The notes: generated by a model from the sequence alone, not told the origin. A stretch of DNA of 64,000 nt from Galbibacter orientalis DSM 19592 (GCF_000260115.1 NZ_JH651379.1:682001-746000), one strand, 5' to 3'. Shown: positions 18,216 through 27,810, counted from the first letter of the stretch. A program made the numbers and translations.

Positions 18216-19159
18216 GCCTTTATAGAAAGCATTACTTCTTGGTTCTCATGGAGATTAGAGTTGTGATTAAAAAAAATTGGTTTTCTATTTCTAACACTTT
18301 CAATTAAATAATGAGTTCCTTGAAAGTAGCTTTTTTTTACTTTAACTTTTAAAGACGAAGAGGAAACTACTTCCAATTGATGTGGGTATAACAATACTTT
18401 TTTAGTTGAAGAATTATCAGGATACAATAAGCTCTTAGGCAATTCATTTACCTCCCCAAAAAGTGAAGCTACGTATTTATTTTTTGGCGTTTCAAATAGT
18501 GTTTTAGGATTATCAAAAGCTATTGCCTTCCCCTCTTTTAAAACCATTGTTATATCTGCATAAGCGAGACTGTCCGTATTGTCGTGCGTTGCAGTAATAC
18601 ATGCAATATTTTCTTGTTTTAAATAGCTAAAAATATCGCGTCTTAAAGCATTTTTTTTAAAGTTATCAATATTACTAAAAGGCTCGTCCAGTAAAAGTAA
18701 TTCTGGCTCTCTTGCCAAAGCTTTTGCTAAAGCTACTCTTTGTTGTTGTCCACCACTTAATTCGGTTGGTTTAATTTTGGCATAGGCTGTCATTCCTACA
18801 AGCTCAAGCAATTCTGCAACTCTTTTTTTCTTTTTTCGAGGATAAAAATTAGATAGGAATTTTCCGATATTTTCTTCTACCGTAATAAAAGGCATTAAAT
18901 CGTAATCCTGAGCAACATATTTTATAAAAGGTTCCCCAGGAACTATGTTATAATTTGGTCCAAGCATGGGTTTTTTATCCCAAAAAAGTTTTCCTTTTTT
19001 TAAATCGTATAATCCATAAATAATTTTTAAAAGGGTACTTTTTCCTGAACCACTTTCTCCAATTATAGAGAGGTGTTCTCCTTTATCTAAATCAAAATTA
19101 ATATTTTTTAAAATAGAGGCTTCCTCATATTCAAAAGAGACCTTTTTTACTTCGAGCAT
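18212..19159 (-). CDS. ABC transporter ATP-binding protein
   Basis: This 315-residue ATPase has Walker A GESGSGKST, Q-loop VAQDYD, signature LSGGQQQR, Walker B LLLLDEP, and the switch His in TATHD. About 80 residues after the nucleotide-binding domain look like a TOBE-type extension (LLYPHQLEVV...LMLSIKA-like end), as in importer ATPases. No permease or binding protein is adjacent, so partner and substrate are unknown. A perfect -7 box lies upstream. Confidence 0.9.
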   Translation of the reverse strand: MLEVKKVSFEYEEASILKNINFDLDKGEHLSIIGESGSGKSTLLKIIYGLYDLKKGKLFWDKKPMLGPNYNIVPGEPFIKYVAQDYDLMPFITVEENIGKFLSNFYPRKKKKRVAELLELVGMTAYAKIKPTELSGGQQQRVALAKALAREPELLLLDEPFSNIDNFKKNALRRDIFSYLKQENIACITATHDNTDSLAYADITMVLKEGKAIAFDNPKTLFETPKNKYVASLFGEVNELPKSLLYPDNSSTKKVLLYPHQLEVVSSSSLKVKVKKSYFQGTHYLIESVRNRKPIFFNHNSNLHENQEVMLSIKA

Positions 19160-19175
19160 GCTAATTAGGTTTTAG

Positions 19176-19183
19176 CAAATATA
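19176..19183 (-). promoter_or_regulatory. -7 promoter element for the ABC ATPase gene
   Basis: On the minus strand this reads TATATTTG, an exact TAnnTTTG match, 17 bases upstream of the ATG. It is back to back with the acetyltransferase promoter. Confidence 0.6.
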
Positions 19184-19273
19184 AGAAGTTGAAATAGTAT
19201 CGAGATGACAACTCATGTAATTATTGAAGAAATAAAAAGTAATAAAATAGATTTTAGCTCTGCTACAAATTAA

Positions 19274-19281
19274 TACTTTTG
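19274..19281 (+). promoter_or_regulatory. -7 promoter element for the acetyltransferase gene
   Basis: TACTTTTG is an exact TAnnTTTG match, 16 bases before the ATG at 19298. A TTTAG segment about 19 bases upstream may serve as the -33 element. Confidence 0.6.
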
Positions 19282-19297
19282 CAAAAACAATTAATAG

Positions 19298-19741
19298 ATG
19301 CTTTCTATAGAAGTAAAATCATTTTCAGCAATTACTAAAGAAGAATTATACGAAATGCTTCAATTACGGAGTGAAGTATTTGTTGTAGAGCAAGATTGCG
19401 TATATCAAGATATTGATTACAAAGACCAAAAAGCCTTACATGTTTTAGGGAAAAAAGAGGGGAAACTGGTTGCTTATACCCGTATTTTCAACTCTGGAGA
19501 TTACTTTGACAACCCAAGTATAGGAAGAGTTATTGTTAAAATGGAGGAACGTAAGTTTGGTTATGGTCATACTATTATGAAAGCTTCTATCGAAGCTATT
19601 TATGAACGTTTTGAAAAACAAGACATAGAAATTTCCGCCCAATGCTATTTAAGAAAATTCTACAATTCGCATGGGTTTACTCAAACAAGTGAAGAATATT
19701 TAGAGGATGGGATTCCACATATAAAAATGATTAAGAATTAA
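19298..19741 (+). CDS. GNAT family N-acetyltransferase, ElaA type
   Basis: This 147-residue protein follows the ElaA pattern: LYEMLQLRSEVFVVEQDCVYQDID near the start, then HVLGKKEGKLVAYTRI. IGRVIVKMEERKFGYGHTIM is the acetyl-CoA-binding region, and FYNSHGFTQTSEEYLEDGIPHIKM the C-terminus. The acceptor substrate is unknown. Its 3' end overlaps the next convergent gene by 11 bases. Confidence 0.88.
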   Translation: MLSIEVKSFSAITKEELYEMLQLRSEVFVVEQDCVYQDIDYKDQKALHVLGKKEGKLVAYTRIFNSGDYFDNPSIGRVIVKMEERKFGYGHTIMKASIEAIYERFEKQDIEISAQCYLRKFYNSHGFTQTSEEYLEDGIPHIKMIKN

Positions 19742-20108
19742 TCTTAATCATTTTTTTATCCATATTTAAATCGTCAAGCATAGTGTTGGTAAACTTATAA
19801 TGTCCTTTAGTACTAATAATTTTAAATCGGTACGACTTCATCTTACTCAACACATCTAAAAACATCCATTTAGACTTTAATAAGTGTGGTTTTTCTGACT
19901 TAACACTAATTTCAAAGAAATGTTTGATTCCTTTTTTGTCTGCAACAATATCTGGAGTAATTATAACATCACTCCCCTTTTTAACAAACGATTTTGGCGT
20001 TTCATACCCATCTAAATCGGCTTTAATATTATCAAACCCACGGTTCTCTAAATAATTAACTGATCTGTTTAAAAATTCTGTATAATTTAATTTATCTGTT
20101 GCTATCAT
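19731..20108 (-). CDS. small hypothetical protein, possibly PD-(D/E)XK-like fold
   Basis: This 125-residue basic protein starts at ATG 20108; the frame reaches back to a TTG at 20123. The pattern SDVIITPDIVAD, then HFFEISVKS, then strands and a helix recalls a minimal restriction-endonuclease-like fold. The E-I-S-V-K spacing does not match a standard ExK, so the nuclease idea is weak. No signal peptide is present. The gene is tail to tail with the acetyltransferase gene, and I do not recognise a named family. Confidence 0.55.
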   Translation of the reverse strand: MIATDKLNYTEFLNRSVNYLENRGFDNIKADLDGYETPKSFVKKGSDVIITPDIVADKKGIKHFFEISVKSEKPHLLKSKWMFLDVLSKMKSYRFKIISTKGHYKFTNTMLDDLNMDKKMIKINS

Positions 20109-20246
20109 ATATACAGTATACAAATAATAATGTAATTATCCAATTATCAGACAGTTAAATAATGTTAATCTTAGGTTTAGCTATGTTATATTTCTTAAAT
20201 TTGAAAGTAATGGGTTATATATCTCGTAGAGAAAAATCAACAAATT

Positions 20247-20633
20247 ATGATTTCACAAATTAAAACATTCGAAAGTAATGTGCTTGCTTTTGAAGTCTTT
20301 GAGGGCTTTACTAAAGCGGATGAAAAAATATGTCAAAAATTATTTGAAGAGAAGCTAAAGCATGGTTTCGAAAAGGTGAATATCTTGATTAAGTTGGATG
20401 AAATTAAAATTTCTAAAAGTAGCACCAAAGCATTTTTTGAAGATATTTTATGGTCTCTTCGGCATTATAAAAAGCTAGGGCATCTAGCAATTGTTGCACA
20501 TTCTAATATAGTTAAAGTGCTAGTTCCAATAGATAATTTATTTTTTGAACGCGCCAGTAAAGGACGTTATGAAAGGTACTTTGACGCTTCTCAAATGGAG
20601 GAAGCTATGATGTTTGTAAATTCAACGGTATAG
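20247..20633 (+). CDS. STAS/SpoIIAA-like domain protein
   Basis: This 128-residue single-domain protein follows the SpoIIAA-like pattern: alternating strands and helices, NILIKLDEIKISKSSTKAFFEDILW in the middle, and HLAIVAHSNIVKVLVPIDNLFF towards the end. Such proteins are cytoplasmic and may bind lipids or act in signalling. The role here is unknown. It has no operon partner. Confidence 0.7.
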   Translation: MISQIKTFESNVLAFEVFEGFTKADEKICQKLFEEKLKHGFEKVNILIKLDEIKISKSSTKAFFEDILWSLRHYKKLGHLAIVAHSNIVKVLVPIDNLFFERASKGRYERYFDASQMEEAMMFVNSTV

Positions 20634-20688
20634 ATTCCCCCGTACCTACATTAATCAATTTTTAAAAAGCATATTCTGAAGGGGTTTA

Positions 20689-22413
20689 CTACCTCAATAA
20701 ATTCGCTTCACTTAAACTATTTCTCACAGTATCTATAACTAGTTTATAAGCTTTTCGTTGAAATATAAGTCGAAAAGCAAAAGTTAATATTCCACTTCTA
20801 GAAATACTTCGTACTAAGCTTCTAATCCTTTTCTTTATAGGAGCCTTATAAGCCTGCTCAAACTCCTCTAAATCAATTTTTGGATATGTAGGGTAGTCTA
20901 GAGTAGCATCGGTTCCGTAGTCTTCTAAATTAAACTTTTGATTAAAAGCCTCTATGGTTTTCATGTCTGGAATAATCGGGAAAAAACGTGCTCCATTTTT
21001 AGTAGATGGCGGGTTTGTATAAGAAAACCTATCTATAGCTTCCTTTGGAATTTCTTCTCCCAAACGTTTGACAATATTTTCTTCTTTTACTGAAAAATGA
21101 TATCTCAGAAAATCCTGACAATTTTTTCTTCCTAATTCAAAATCGTGCTTTCTTAATTTTTCATCCATAAAACCCGAAAAACCACTTATAGGAGACGATG
21201 CTAAATGATGTTGCTCTCTAATAGCCTCTCCATTTAAAATTGTTTTCCTACTGGGAGCCACCAAAAATTTAGTTCTATCGCTTAAAGATAATGCTTCAAA
21301 AATTCCATCTTGATTAAACATCACCTGATTTCTCAATGCCTTAAACATGCCTTTGGCAACACTCAAAATATCTCGCTCAGAATTAAACAACGACGGATTA
21401 TTATCTTGATTAGGGAACGGATCTACCATTACTACCGCATAATTATCGTTCGTTTTTAGAGTTTTATTTTTTTCATTTAAAACCTTAATCCCAATCCCAT
21501 AAGGCTCGTTATTTATGAGTCCGCCATCAATAGAATTAAATTTATAACTCTCTTCATTATCTAAAATTAAAGGTGAAATCCCTTTTCGCATCCCGAACAA
21601 ATATTTTGGGTAACGTTCAATATATTTTTTAGAGATTTCTATCTCCCGAGACTTTAAACCAATTGGAAAGGCTGCGGTACTGAGCGTGGCATCTTTTAAA
21701 TAATTTATGTCTTGATTTTCGTTAAGGTCTAACACATAAAAAAGTGAATCTTCCTGTGGAGGAACTCCTCTTTCAAACAATTCATTTTTCACTTTATATC
21801 TAAAAAAACCGCCATGATTGGTAATAATATTTGCTGAATTGGTTTTACTATCTCCACTAAAATCAACTTTAAAATTAAGGCCTCGAAGATTGGTTGTAGT
21901 TAAAATTAAATCCAAATCTTTAGACACAAATGGAGGATAACGCACCTCTGAATTTATTGTTAGTGCTTCGTTGGCAATTTTATCTATAGCAATACTATTA
22001 AGTAACGATTCAGGGATTTTATTTTTTGATAAATCGTTGGTATTTAAAAGTTTTTCGAGCGTTTTACTTTTATCATCATCGGCCATTTTGACCCAACATT
22101 TGTAAAACAAATTATCCTCTCCTTTTGGGTTTGAACGATTTACAGGTTTATGATTTTTACTCAATAAACTCATCAACGTTAGTGTACCTGTAATACCTCC
22201 CGCAGAAGCGCCACTAAGCACATCAATTTCTACGTTATGCATTGGAACAGAATGATTGTATTCTGGATGATTAACTCCTAATTTCCTGTTGGTGGCTTTT
22301 GCTTCTTCCCACAGTGTTAAGGTTTCTATTAAATAATCTAGTACTCCACCAGTAAAAGACCCTGCAGAAACAGCACCAGCCATAGTTAAGCATAATTTAA
22401 ACGATTTGGGCAT
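20689..22413 (-). CDS. patatin-like phospholipase family protein
   Basis: This 574-residue protein has a patatin catalytic domain in its first ~350 residues. The oxyanion region is AGAVSAGSFTGG (12-23), the nucleophile elbow SGASAGG has Ser70, and the partner Asp296 is in IDGGLINNEP. The C-terminal ~200 residues are helical and basic (PIKKRIRSLVRSISRS), perhaps binding membranes. No signal peptide is visible, so it is probably cytoplasmic or a membrane-associated lipid hydrolase. The gene is monocistronic. Confidence 0.88.
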   Translation of the reverse strand: MPKSFKLCLTMAGAVSAGSFTGGVLDYLIETLTLWEEAKATNRKLGVNHPEYNHSVPMHNVEIDVLSGASAGGITGTLTLMSLLSKNHKPVNRSNPKGEDNLFYKCWVKMADDDKSKTLEKLLNTNDLSKNKIPESLLNSIAIDKIANEALTINSEVRYPPFVSKDLDLILTTTNLRGLNFKVDFSGDSKTNSANIITNHGGFFRYKVKNELFERGVPPQEDSLFYVLDLNENQDINYLKDATLSTAAFPIGLKSREIEISKKYIERYPKYLFGMRKGISPLILDNEESYKFNSIDGGLINNEPYGIGIKVLNEKNKTLKTNDNYAVVMVDPFPNQDNNPSLFNSERDILSVAKGMFKALRNQVMFNQDGIFEALSLSDRTKFLVAPSRKTILNGEAIREQHHLASSPISGFSGFMDEKLRKHDFELGRKNCQDFLRYHFSVKEENIVKRLGEEIPKEAIDRFSYTNPPSTKNGARFFPIIPDMKTIEAFNQKFNLEDYGTDATLDYPTYPKIDLEEFEQAYKAPIKKRIRSLVRSISRSGILTFAFRLIFQRKAYKLVIDTVRNSLSEANLLR

Positions 22414-22742
22414 ACGTTTTAATTTTAAATTTCAATAAAGTTACTGTAATACCATTTACCAATGCAATTTACTGGAATAAAATGTACTCTTTCCCTTTCA
22501 ATTTCAAGATAAAAAAGAGTATGTAGCGAAGACTATGCTTTATTTTTCTGCTTTATATAAAGGAAAAAAATCATCATTTTATTTTACCGTAAATTCAATC
22601 AGTAACTACTATAATTACTAAAAAACTCTTAAGATTTTGATAGGATTACAAAAACTATCACAAATTGCCGTGAAACTTGTGTTAAAGGAAACCCAGACAG
22701 CTTTGAAATGAGATATATTGGCTTTCCTAATACGCTATACAT
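22414..22742. other. 329-base intergenic region with no gene seen
   Basis: This AT-rich spacer lies between two divergent genes. It must hold the promoters of both, but I found no exact TAnnTTTG box and no strong hairpin or repeat shared with other parts of the window. Confidence 0.6.
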
Positions 22743-23477
22743 GTGATAAAATTACTTAATCTATTATTATTTCTCTTCTTACTATTTTTGAGTTCATTCC
22801 AGCTATTTTCTCAAGAAGAAAAAAAAGTACTTAAAATCTTTATTTATAAAGATAATATAGCAATGACAAAATTTGGGATTGCCAATATCACAACAAAAAC
22901 AGAAGGGAGTTATAAGAATGATTTTCATACCATTACAGCCTCAGAAGGCGACCAATTATTTATTGCTTCTGAAGCGTTTAAAAACTTCTATAAAATTGTG
23001 GCCACAGAAGATATTATGAATGGTAAAATAGAGGTTTACATTAAAGATGGTGTAATTCAGCTTGAAGAAGTAGTACTTACCGATTACAGAATTAATGTCG
23101 GAAAATTAACCGATTATACTCCTAAAACCTACACTCCAGCAGAAAGACGTTTAGCAGCAGCCTCCAAATACCATTACAAAGGAGGAGGAATGTCTGTGAG
23201 TTTAGACCCATTAATTAACGCAATAAGCGGACGCACAAAAAAATTAAAAAAACGATTAAAAGCAGAAACTAAAAATATAATTGTTGGTTTTTTAGAAGAC
23301 AATTACAAAGATTATATTTTAAACGATTTGGATGTTCCGAGGGATCAATTCGGGCTGTTTTGTTATTATATTTCAGAAAAATACAAAGCCATCCATCGTA
23401 CTCCAGATAGAAGACGGGTAGAAACTCTACTTCGTCGTGGTTATCTTGATTTTGTAAAAGATCCTGCGGAAGAGTAA
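22743..23477 (+). CDS. secreted protein with carboxypeptidase-regulatory-like N-terminal domain
   Basis: This 244-residue protein begins at a GTG; no in-frame ATG lies between an upstream stop and the end of the signal peptide, so the unusual start is decided by the signal sequence (LLLFLFLLFLSSFQLFSQ). The N-terminal part (about 25-115) is beta-rich and ends in the LEEVVLTDYRIN pattern common to CarboxypepD_reg-like proteins. The C-terminal part is helical and basic (RTKKLKKRLKAETKN...DRRRVETLLRRGY). Function unknown; probably periplasmic or on the outer membrane. Confidence 0.65.
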   Translation: MIKLLNLLLFLFLLFLSSFQLFSQEEKKVLKIFIYKDNIAMTKFGIANITTKTEGSYKNDFHTITASEGDQLFIASEAFKNFYKIVATEDIMNGKIEVYIKDGVIQLEEVVLTDYRINVGKLTDYTPKTYTPAERRLAAASKYHYKGGGMSVSLDPLINAISGRTKKLKKRLKAETKNIIVGFLEDNYKDYILNDLDVPRDQFGLFCYYISEKYKAIHRTPDRRRVETLLRRGYLDFVKDPAEE

Positions 23478-23516
23478 CTCATTAGACTAGGCTTTTCAAA
23501 AACGCTATTTATAAAA

Positions 23517-25133
23517 TTACTTCAAGATACTTTTATACTTTGCAGCATCTTTTAAAATTGCAGTTGCATTTTTTATAGCATCGTCATTCTGTAAATAATA
23601 TTTGTACAAGCCGTCTCTATAGAAGTAACGTACAATAAGTTCGTCTTCAAGGTTTTTTGTAATACTTTCTTGATATTCATCAAGAGATGCTAATTTACTA
23701 TGATTTATATCTGTAAGTAATTTCTTATAATCATTCTTCACAGACTCTCCAAACTCATCTATTTCTTGACTATTCATTACTTTTTTAAGTGCTTTTTCGG
23801 TTTTAGTTTCATAAGTAAATCCACTTTCAGTAACGTATTTTTTAAAGTCTTGATAATCGGTTTCAGAAAAACTAAAATTGTCCATGTTAGTTATTGGGTG
23901 TTTATAATAGTAGTCTGTAGCATAATCAAAAAGTACATTGTTAGCTATTAATGCTGAAGTAAGACTATTATCTTTCAATCCCTTCACTTCAAGATCGGGC
24001 ATTACACCACCACCATCATAAACTTTTCTTCCACTACGAGTTTTAAATTCATTGAAATCCTTCTTAACAACCGCTTTTCCATCTGCATCCCTATTCCAAT
24101 AATCCATCGACTGGATACAACGTCCACTTGGTGTATAATAACGAGAAATAGTTACTTTAAGCTGGGTTCCATAGTTTAATTTAATAGGACGCTGCACTAA
24201 TCCTTTTCCAAAACTACGTGCGCCAACAATAACAGCACGATCCAAATCTTGTAAGGCACCACTCACAATTTCACTTGCAGAAGCACTTCTTCCATTAATA
24301 AGTATTGCTAACGGAATTTCTGTATCGACAGGATTTCTACGTGTATAATATTCTTGATTGAATTTTTTAACCTTCGATTTTGTACTTACAATAAGTTCCT
24401 TTTTAGGCACAAATAAATTACAAACATCTATTGCTTCGGTTAGCAATCCACCTGGATTTCCTCTTAAATCTAAGATAATTTTCTTTGCTCCTCTTTCTTT
24501 TAAATCTTCCAAAGCTTCTTCTGTTTGCTTAGAAGCCTTGCTATTAAATTTTGAAAGTACAATGTATCCTGTTTCAGCATCTATCATATTAAAATAAGGG
24601 ACGGCATCAATTTCTATTTCATCTCTAGAAACCGTTGTAGTCATTGTTTTTCCTTGCCTTTTATAAGCTATAGAAACATTGCTTTTGGTAGCTCCTTTTA
24701 ATAATTCTGTTGCATCTTCTTTAAAATCTGATACGTTTATGTCTCCAATTTTTACAATTTCGTCTCCAGCTTTTAATCCTGCTTTATCGGCAGGATACCC
24801 TTCATAAGGCTCAATAATTAGAAGTCTATCATCATAACTCTTCACTACAGCTCCAATTCCAGAATACTCTCCTGCATTGCTTATTTTAAAACCTTCTACA
24901 TCCTGCTCATTCATAAAGTTTGTATAAGGATCTAAATCTTCAAGCATGCTTTTTATAGCGGTGTCCATAAGTTCCGCAGGATTCGTTTCATCTACATAAT
25001 TCATATTTAACTCCTTAAACAACGTAGTAAAAATCTCTACTTGCTTAGCAATTTCAAAAAAATCGTTTTTAAAACTAGTTCCTACTAGTAAAACAATTAA
25101 TGCTAGTGCTGGAATTATAATTTTCTTCTTCAT
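23517..25133 (-). CDS. S41 family C-terminal processing peptidase
   Basis: This 538-residue periplasmic serine protease has an N-terminal signal/anchor (IIIPALALIVLLVGTSF). A PDZ domain (about 80-165) contains the GIGAVV carboxylate loop and AGLKAGDEIVKIG. The S41 core has GRSASASEIV with Ser near 285 and Lys310 in SFGKGLVQ. A C-terminal helical extension of about 130 residues is common in Bacteroidota homologues. It probably cleaves periplasmic or outer-membrane proteins from the C-terminus. It lies 129 bases downstream of rnpA on the same strand. Confidence 0.93.
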   Translation of the reverse strand: MKKKIIIPALALIVLLVGTSFKNDFFEIAKQVEIFTTLFKELNMNYVDETNPAELMDTAIKSMLEDLDPYTNFMNEQDVEGFKISNAGEYSGIGAVVKSYDDRLLIIEPYEGYPADKAGLKAGDEIVKIGDINVSDFKEDATELLKGATKSNVSIAYKRQGKTMTTTVSRDEIEIDAVPYFNMIDAETGYIVLSKFNSKASKQTEEALEDLKERGAKKIILDLRGNPGGLLTEAIDVCNLFVPKKELIVSTKSKVKKFNQEYYTRRNPVDTEIPLAILINGRSASASEIVSGALQDLDRAVIVGARSFGKGLVQRPIKLNYGTQLKVTISRYYTPSGRCIQSMDYWNRDADGKAVVKKDFNEFKTRSGRKVYDGGGVMPDLEVKGLKDNSLTSALIANNVLFDYATDYYYKHPITNMDNFSFSETDYQDFKKYVTESGFTYETKTEKALKKVMNSQEIDEFGESVKNDYKKLLTDINHSKLASLDEYQESITKNLEDELIVRYFYRDGLYKYYLQNDDAIKNATAILKDAAKYKSILK

Positions 25134-25262
25134 AATAGCTTCATATTATTTTCTGAAAAATGAGAATTAATACTTCTCATAGTGAAGTACAAGGTACTAG
25201 ATTCATTAAAATTTAGCAAGTTGAAGATGAATCTATTGAAAAATGACTTTAATTTATCTATA

Positions 25263-25640
25263 CTATGATTCTTTTTTAAGGTGCTCTTGAAATTTTTGGT
25301 GCAATTTCTGCATCACACTGTTCAGTTTTTCAAACGTAGGCATTTCTTTGCCAGTATATAAAAACATAAAGCCATAAGAATCTCCTTCAACAGTATCAAA
25401 AAAGAGATGTTTATTAAGTCGGTATGCTTCTCGTAGGAGTCTTTTTATTCTATTCCTAGCTACTGCTTTTTTAAAAGAGCGTTTAGAGACGGACACCCCT
25501 GCTTTAATTTTTACCTCATCTTCTAGCTTTGTAAAAACTAATCGGATAGGATATTTGGACACAGAATCTCCTTCAGCAAATAACTGGCTAATAAGCGTAG
25601 CGCTTTTGAGTTTTTCTTTTGAAGGAAATGACTGATCCAT
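25263..25640 (-). CDS. rnpA: ribonuclease P protein component
   Basis: This 125-residue basic protein assists the RNase P RNA in tRNA 5' maturation. The RNR motif ARNRIKRLLREAYR and the preceding VSVSKRSFKKAV are diagnostic. The length is typical. Unlike the classic rpmH-rnpA arrangement, no rpmH is adjacent; instead an S41 protease gene follows. A strong hairpin ends upstream, isolating it from the M1 peptidase gene. Confidence 0.95.
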   Translation of the reverse strand: MDQSFPSKEKLKSATLISQLFAEGDSVSKYPIRLVFTKLEDEVKIKAGVSVSKRSFKKAVARNRIKRLLREAYRLNKHLFFDTVEGDSYGFMFLYTGKEMPTFEKLNSVMQKLHQKFQEHLKKES

Positions 25641-25667
25641 ATACTATTTAAAATTGGGTGTAAAAAT

Positions 25668-25699
25668 AAGAAAAGGCTTTATTTAAAAAGCCTTTTCTT
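25668..25699 (-). terminator. rho-independent terminator of the secreted-hydrolase cluster
   Basis: Perfect 13-bp stem AAGAAAAGGCTTT / AAAGCCTTTTCTT with a 6-base loop. On the minus strand a TTATTTTTA tract follows. It lies about 225 bases beyond the M1 peptidase stop and just before rnpA. Confidence 0.8.
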
Positions 25700-25791
25700 T
25701 TAGATATGTATGTTTGAACTTGGTATTCTTTCCGTTAATAAGCTAACTTTTTAAAAAATATCCCTCCGTATAACTTTAGTTAAATCAACTA

Positions 25792-25910
25792 TCTCGAGCC
25801 AAGCTTACGAGGTGTTCAAAAGAAAATAATTTAATCCTTTTCGACGTAGAACACTTCGGTATACCCAGAACAGGTTCTGGGGAATAAAACCCTCAATGAG
25901 GGATTTAAAC
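25792..25910 (+). repeat. dispersed intergenic repeat, copy B
   Basis: Close match to 16531-16649 in the same orientation, including the terminal CCCTCAATGAGGG hairpin. Here it lies just beyond the stop of the minus-strand M1 peptidase gene, so relative to its neighbour it is antisense, unlike copy A. Confidence 0.8.
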
Positions 25911-25923
25911 ATTATCCAAACCC

Positions 25924-27810
25924 TTATTCTGCTTGATATTCGTTATTCTCTCTATTAACATCTGCCATTAATCCAGAAGGATCTACTGCTATTCCTACAA
26001 TTTCACTCTTTGGAGTATCAATTGTAAAGCTATATGTTGGAAAAGCCCAAGGCCAATCTGGAAGTACTGTTCTTTCAACTCCATCAAATGGATTAGCTTT
26101 CTCTCCATGCATCATTCTAAGTGGAGCGTAGAAATACTTAGCAGAACCGTCTTTATACAACACCATTACATCAATAGGCATTGGCATAAGTCCAATACGT
26201 TCCATTTCTATTTTTGTTTTCCCGTCTTCTTCAGTAACACTTTTAATTCCGTAATCTATAGTATTGGTAGTTTTAGTCCAATCTGTTAAATACCAATCCA
26301 ACTGCATTCCTGAAACTTTTTCAGCAGTACGCATAATATCGTTTGGAGTTGGGTGCTTAAATTTAAAATCGTTGTAATACTTTCTAAGTGTTTTCATTAC
26401 ATTATCCTGACCAATAACATACCCTAACTGTGCTAAGAAAACTTCCCCTTTGCTGTATGCAGAAATACTATATGATCTGTTGTAATTATATCTATCTGCA
26501 TGCGTAGTTTGTGGTTGTTCAAAACCAGAATTTGCTAGTGCGATATAACCTCTATAAGCCCCTTCAAATGGATTTGGTTTGTTTTCTCCCATAATTTGGT
26601 TCATACATAAATCGGAAATAAAAGAAGTAAATCCTTCATCCATCCATTCATTTTTAGACTCATTAGAAGCTAAAACATGTTGAAACCAAGAATGCGCAAA
26701 CTCATGGGCAGTTACTCCTACAAGACTTCCAAATTTACGTTCTCCAGTAATAAGCGTACACATAGCATACTCCATACCACCATCTCCTCCTTGAATAACA
26801 GAGTATTGTTTGTAAGGATACTTCCCTACGTTTTTATTATAAAACGCTAGCATTTCTGCTGTTTTTGGCTGAAGTTTTTTCCAGTTTTCTTTAATTTCTT
26901 CCTTGTCTTTATAGAAAAAATGAAGCGTTGTACCGCTAGGAGTTTCTAAAGTATCATGAATAAATTCTGGATCTGCTCCCCAAGCAAAATCGTGTACCAT
27001 AGGTGCTACAAAATGCCATGTAAGTGTTTTTCCTTTTACTTTTTTCTGTTTTGTCCCTTCAGGAAGGTATCCATGTCCAACTTCCTCTGGATTTTGTAAA
27101 TATCCAGTACCACCTACTACATACTCTTTGTCTAAGGTTAATTTTACATCAAAATCTCCCCAAACGCCTTGGAATTCACGACCAATATATGGGTCTGCAT
27201 GCCAACCTTCAAAATCATATTCGGCCATTTTAGGGTACCACTGTGTCATAGAAAGAGCAACACCCTCCGCATTATCACGTCCACTTCTACGAATCTGTTG
27301 TGGCACTTGCCCGTTAAATTCCATATCAAACTTAACTGTTTGCCCAGGAAGAATCGGTTTATTTAAGGTAACTTCAAGAATAGTTCCTTCTTCGTTATAT
27401 TTAATAGCAGTTCCATCTTGTTTTAGACTACTTACTCTTAAATACCCTATTTCTGAAGGTGATAGTTTACTAATTCTATCTTCTACTCTTCTATCTGGAT
27501 CTTGAATTGTTCTACTTCTCACATCCATTTCGCTCCCTGGTTGGAAGGCATTAAAGAATAAATGATAAAATACCGTTTTTAAAGTATCTGGAGAATTGTT
27601 GGTATACTTTAGTTCTTGTGTTCCTGTATATTTATAATCTTTTACATCCATATCAACATTCATTTTATAGACAACATGTTGTTGCCAATAAGTTGTTGAA
27701 TTGGGTTGTATAGTTTCTAATGGATTACCGTTAGTAGGCGTAGTTACTGCAAATGCTTGAGATAGCATAGCAACACTTAAACCTATAGCAGTGATAAATG
27801 TTCGTTTCAT
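25924..27810 (-). CDS. M1 family metallopeptidase (secreted aminopeptidase)
   Basis: This 628-residue zinc peptidase starts at ATG 27810 with a signal peptide (MKRTFITAIGLSVAMLSQAFA). The frame runs 22 codons further up into the S8 gene but lacks support there. Zinc ligands: His369 and His373 in HEFAHSWFQH, and Glu392 in NEWMDEGFTSF. The exopeptidase motif GAMEN appears as GGMEY. It would remove N-terminal residues from peptides in the periplasm or outside the cell. It follows the S8 protease gene by 28 bases, in a cluster that could process extracellular protein. Confidence 0.92.
   Translation of the reverse strand: MKRTFITAIGLSVAMLSQAFAVTTPTNGNPLETIQPNSTTYWQQHVVYKMNVDMDVKDYKYTGTQELKYTNNSPDTLKTVFYHLFFNAFQPGSEMDVRSRTIQDPDRRVEDRISKLSPSEIGYLRVSSLKQDGTAIKYNEEGTILEVTLNKPILPGQTVKFDMEFNGQVPQQIRRSGRDNAEGVALSMTQWYPKMAEYDFEGWHADPYIGREFQGVWGDFDVKLTLDKEYVVGGTGYLQNPEEVGHGYLPEGTKQKKVKGKTLTWHFVAPMVHDFAWGADPEFIHDTLETPSGTTLHFFYKDKEEIKENWKKLQPKTAEMLAFYNKNVGKYPYKQYSVIQGGDGGMEYAMCTLITGERKFGSLVGVTAHEFAHSWFQHVLASNESKNEWMDEGFTSFISDLCMNQIMGENKPNPFEGAYRGYIALANSGFEQPQTTHADRYNYNRSYSISAYSKGEVFLAQLGYVIGQDNVMKTLRKYYNDFKFKHPTPNDIMRTAEKVSGMQLDWYLTDWTKTTNTIDYGIKSVTEEDGKTKIEMERIGLMPMPIDVMVLYKDGSAKYFYAPLRMMHGEKANPFDGVERTVLPDWPWAFPTYSFTIDTPKSEIVGIAVDPSGLMADVNRENNEYQAE

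Noticed and set aside
27128-27505. 125-residue frame on the plus strand opposite the M1 peptidase gene
   Set aside because: It is a shadow of a gene with complete motifs on the other strand; no signal or family pattern is visible.
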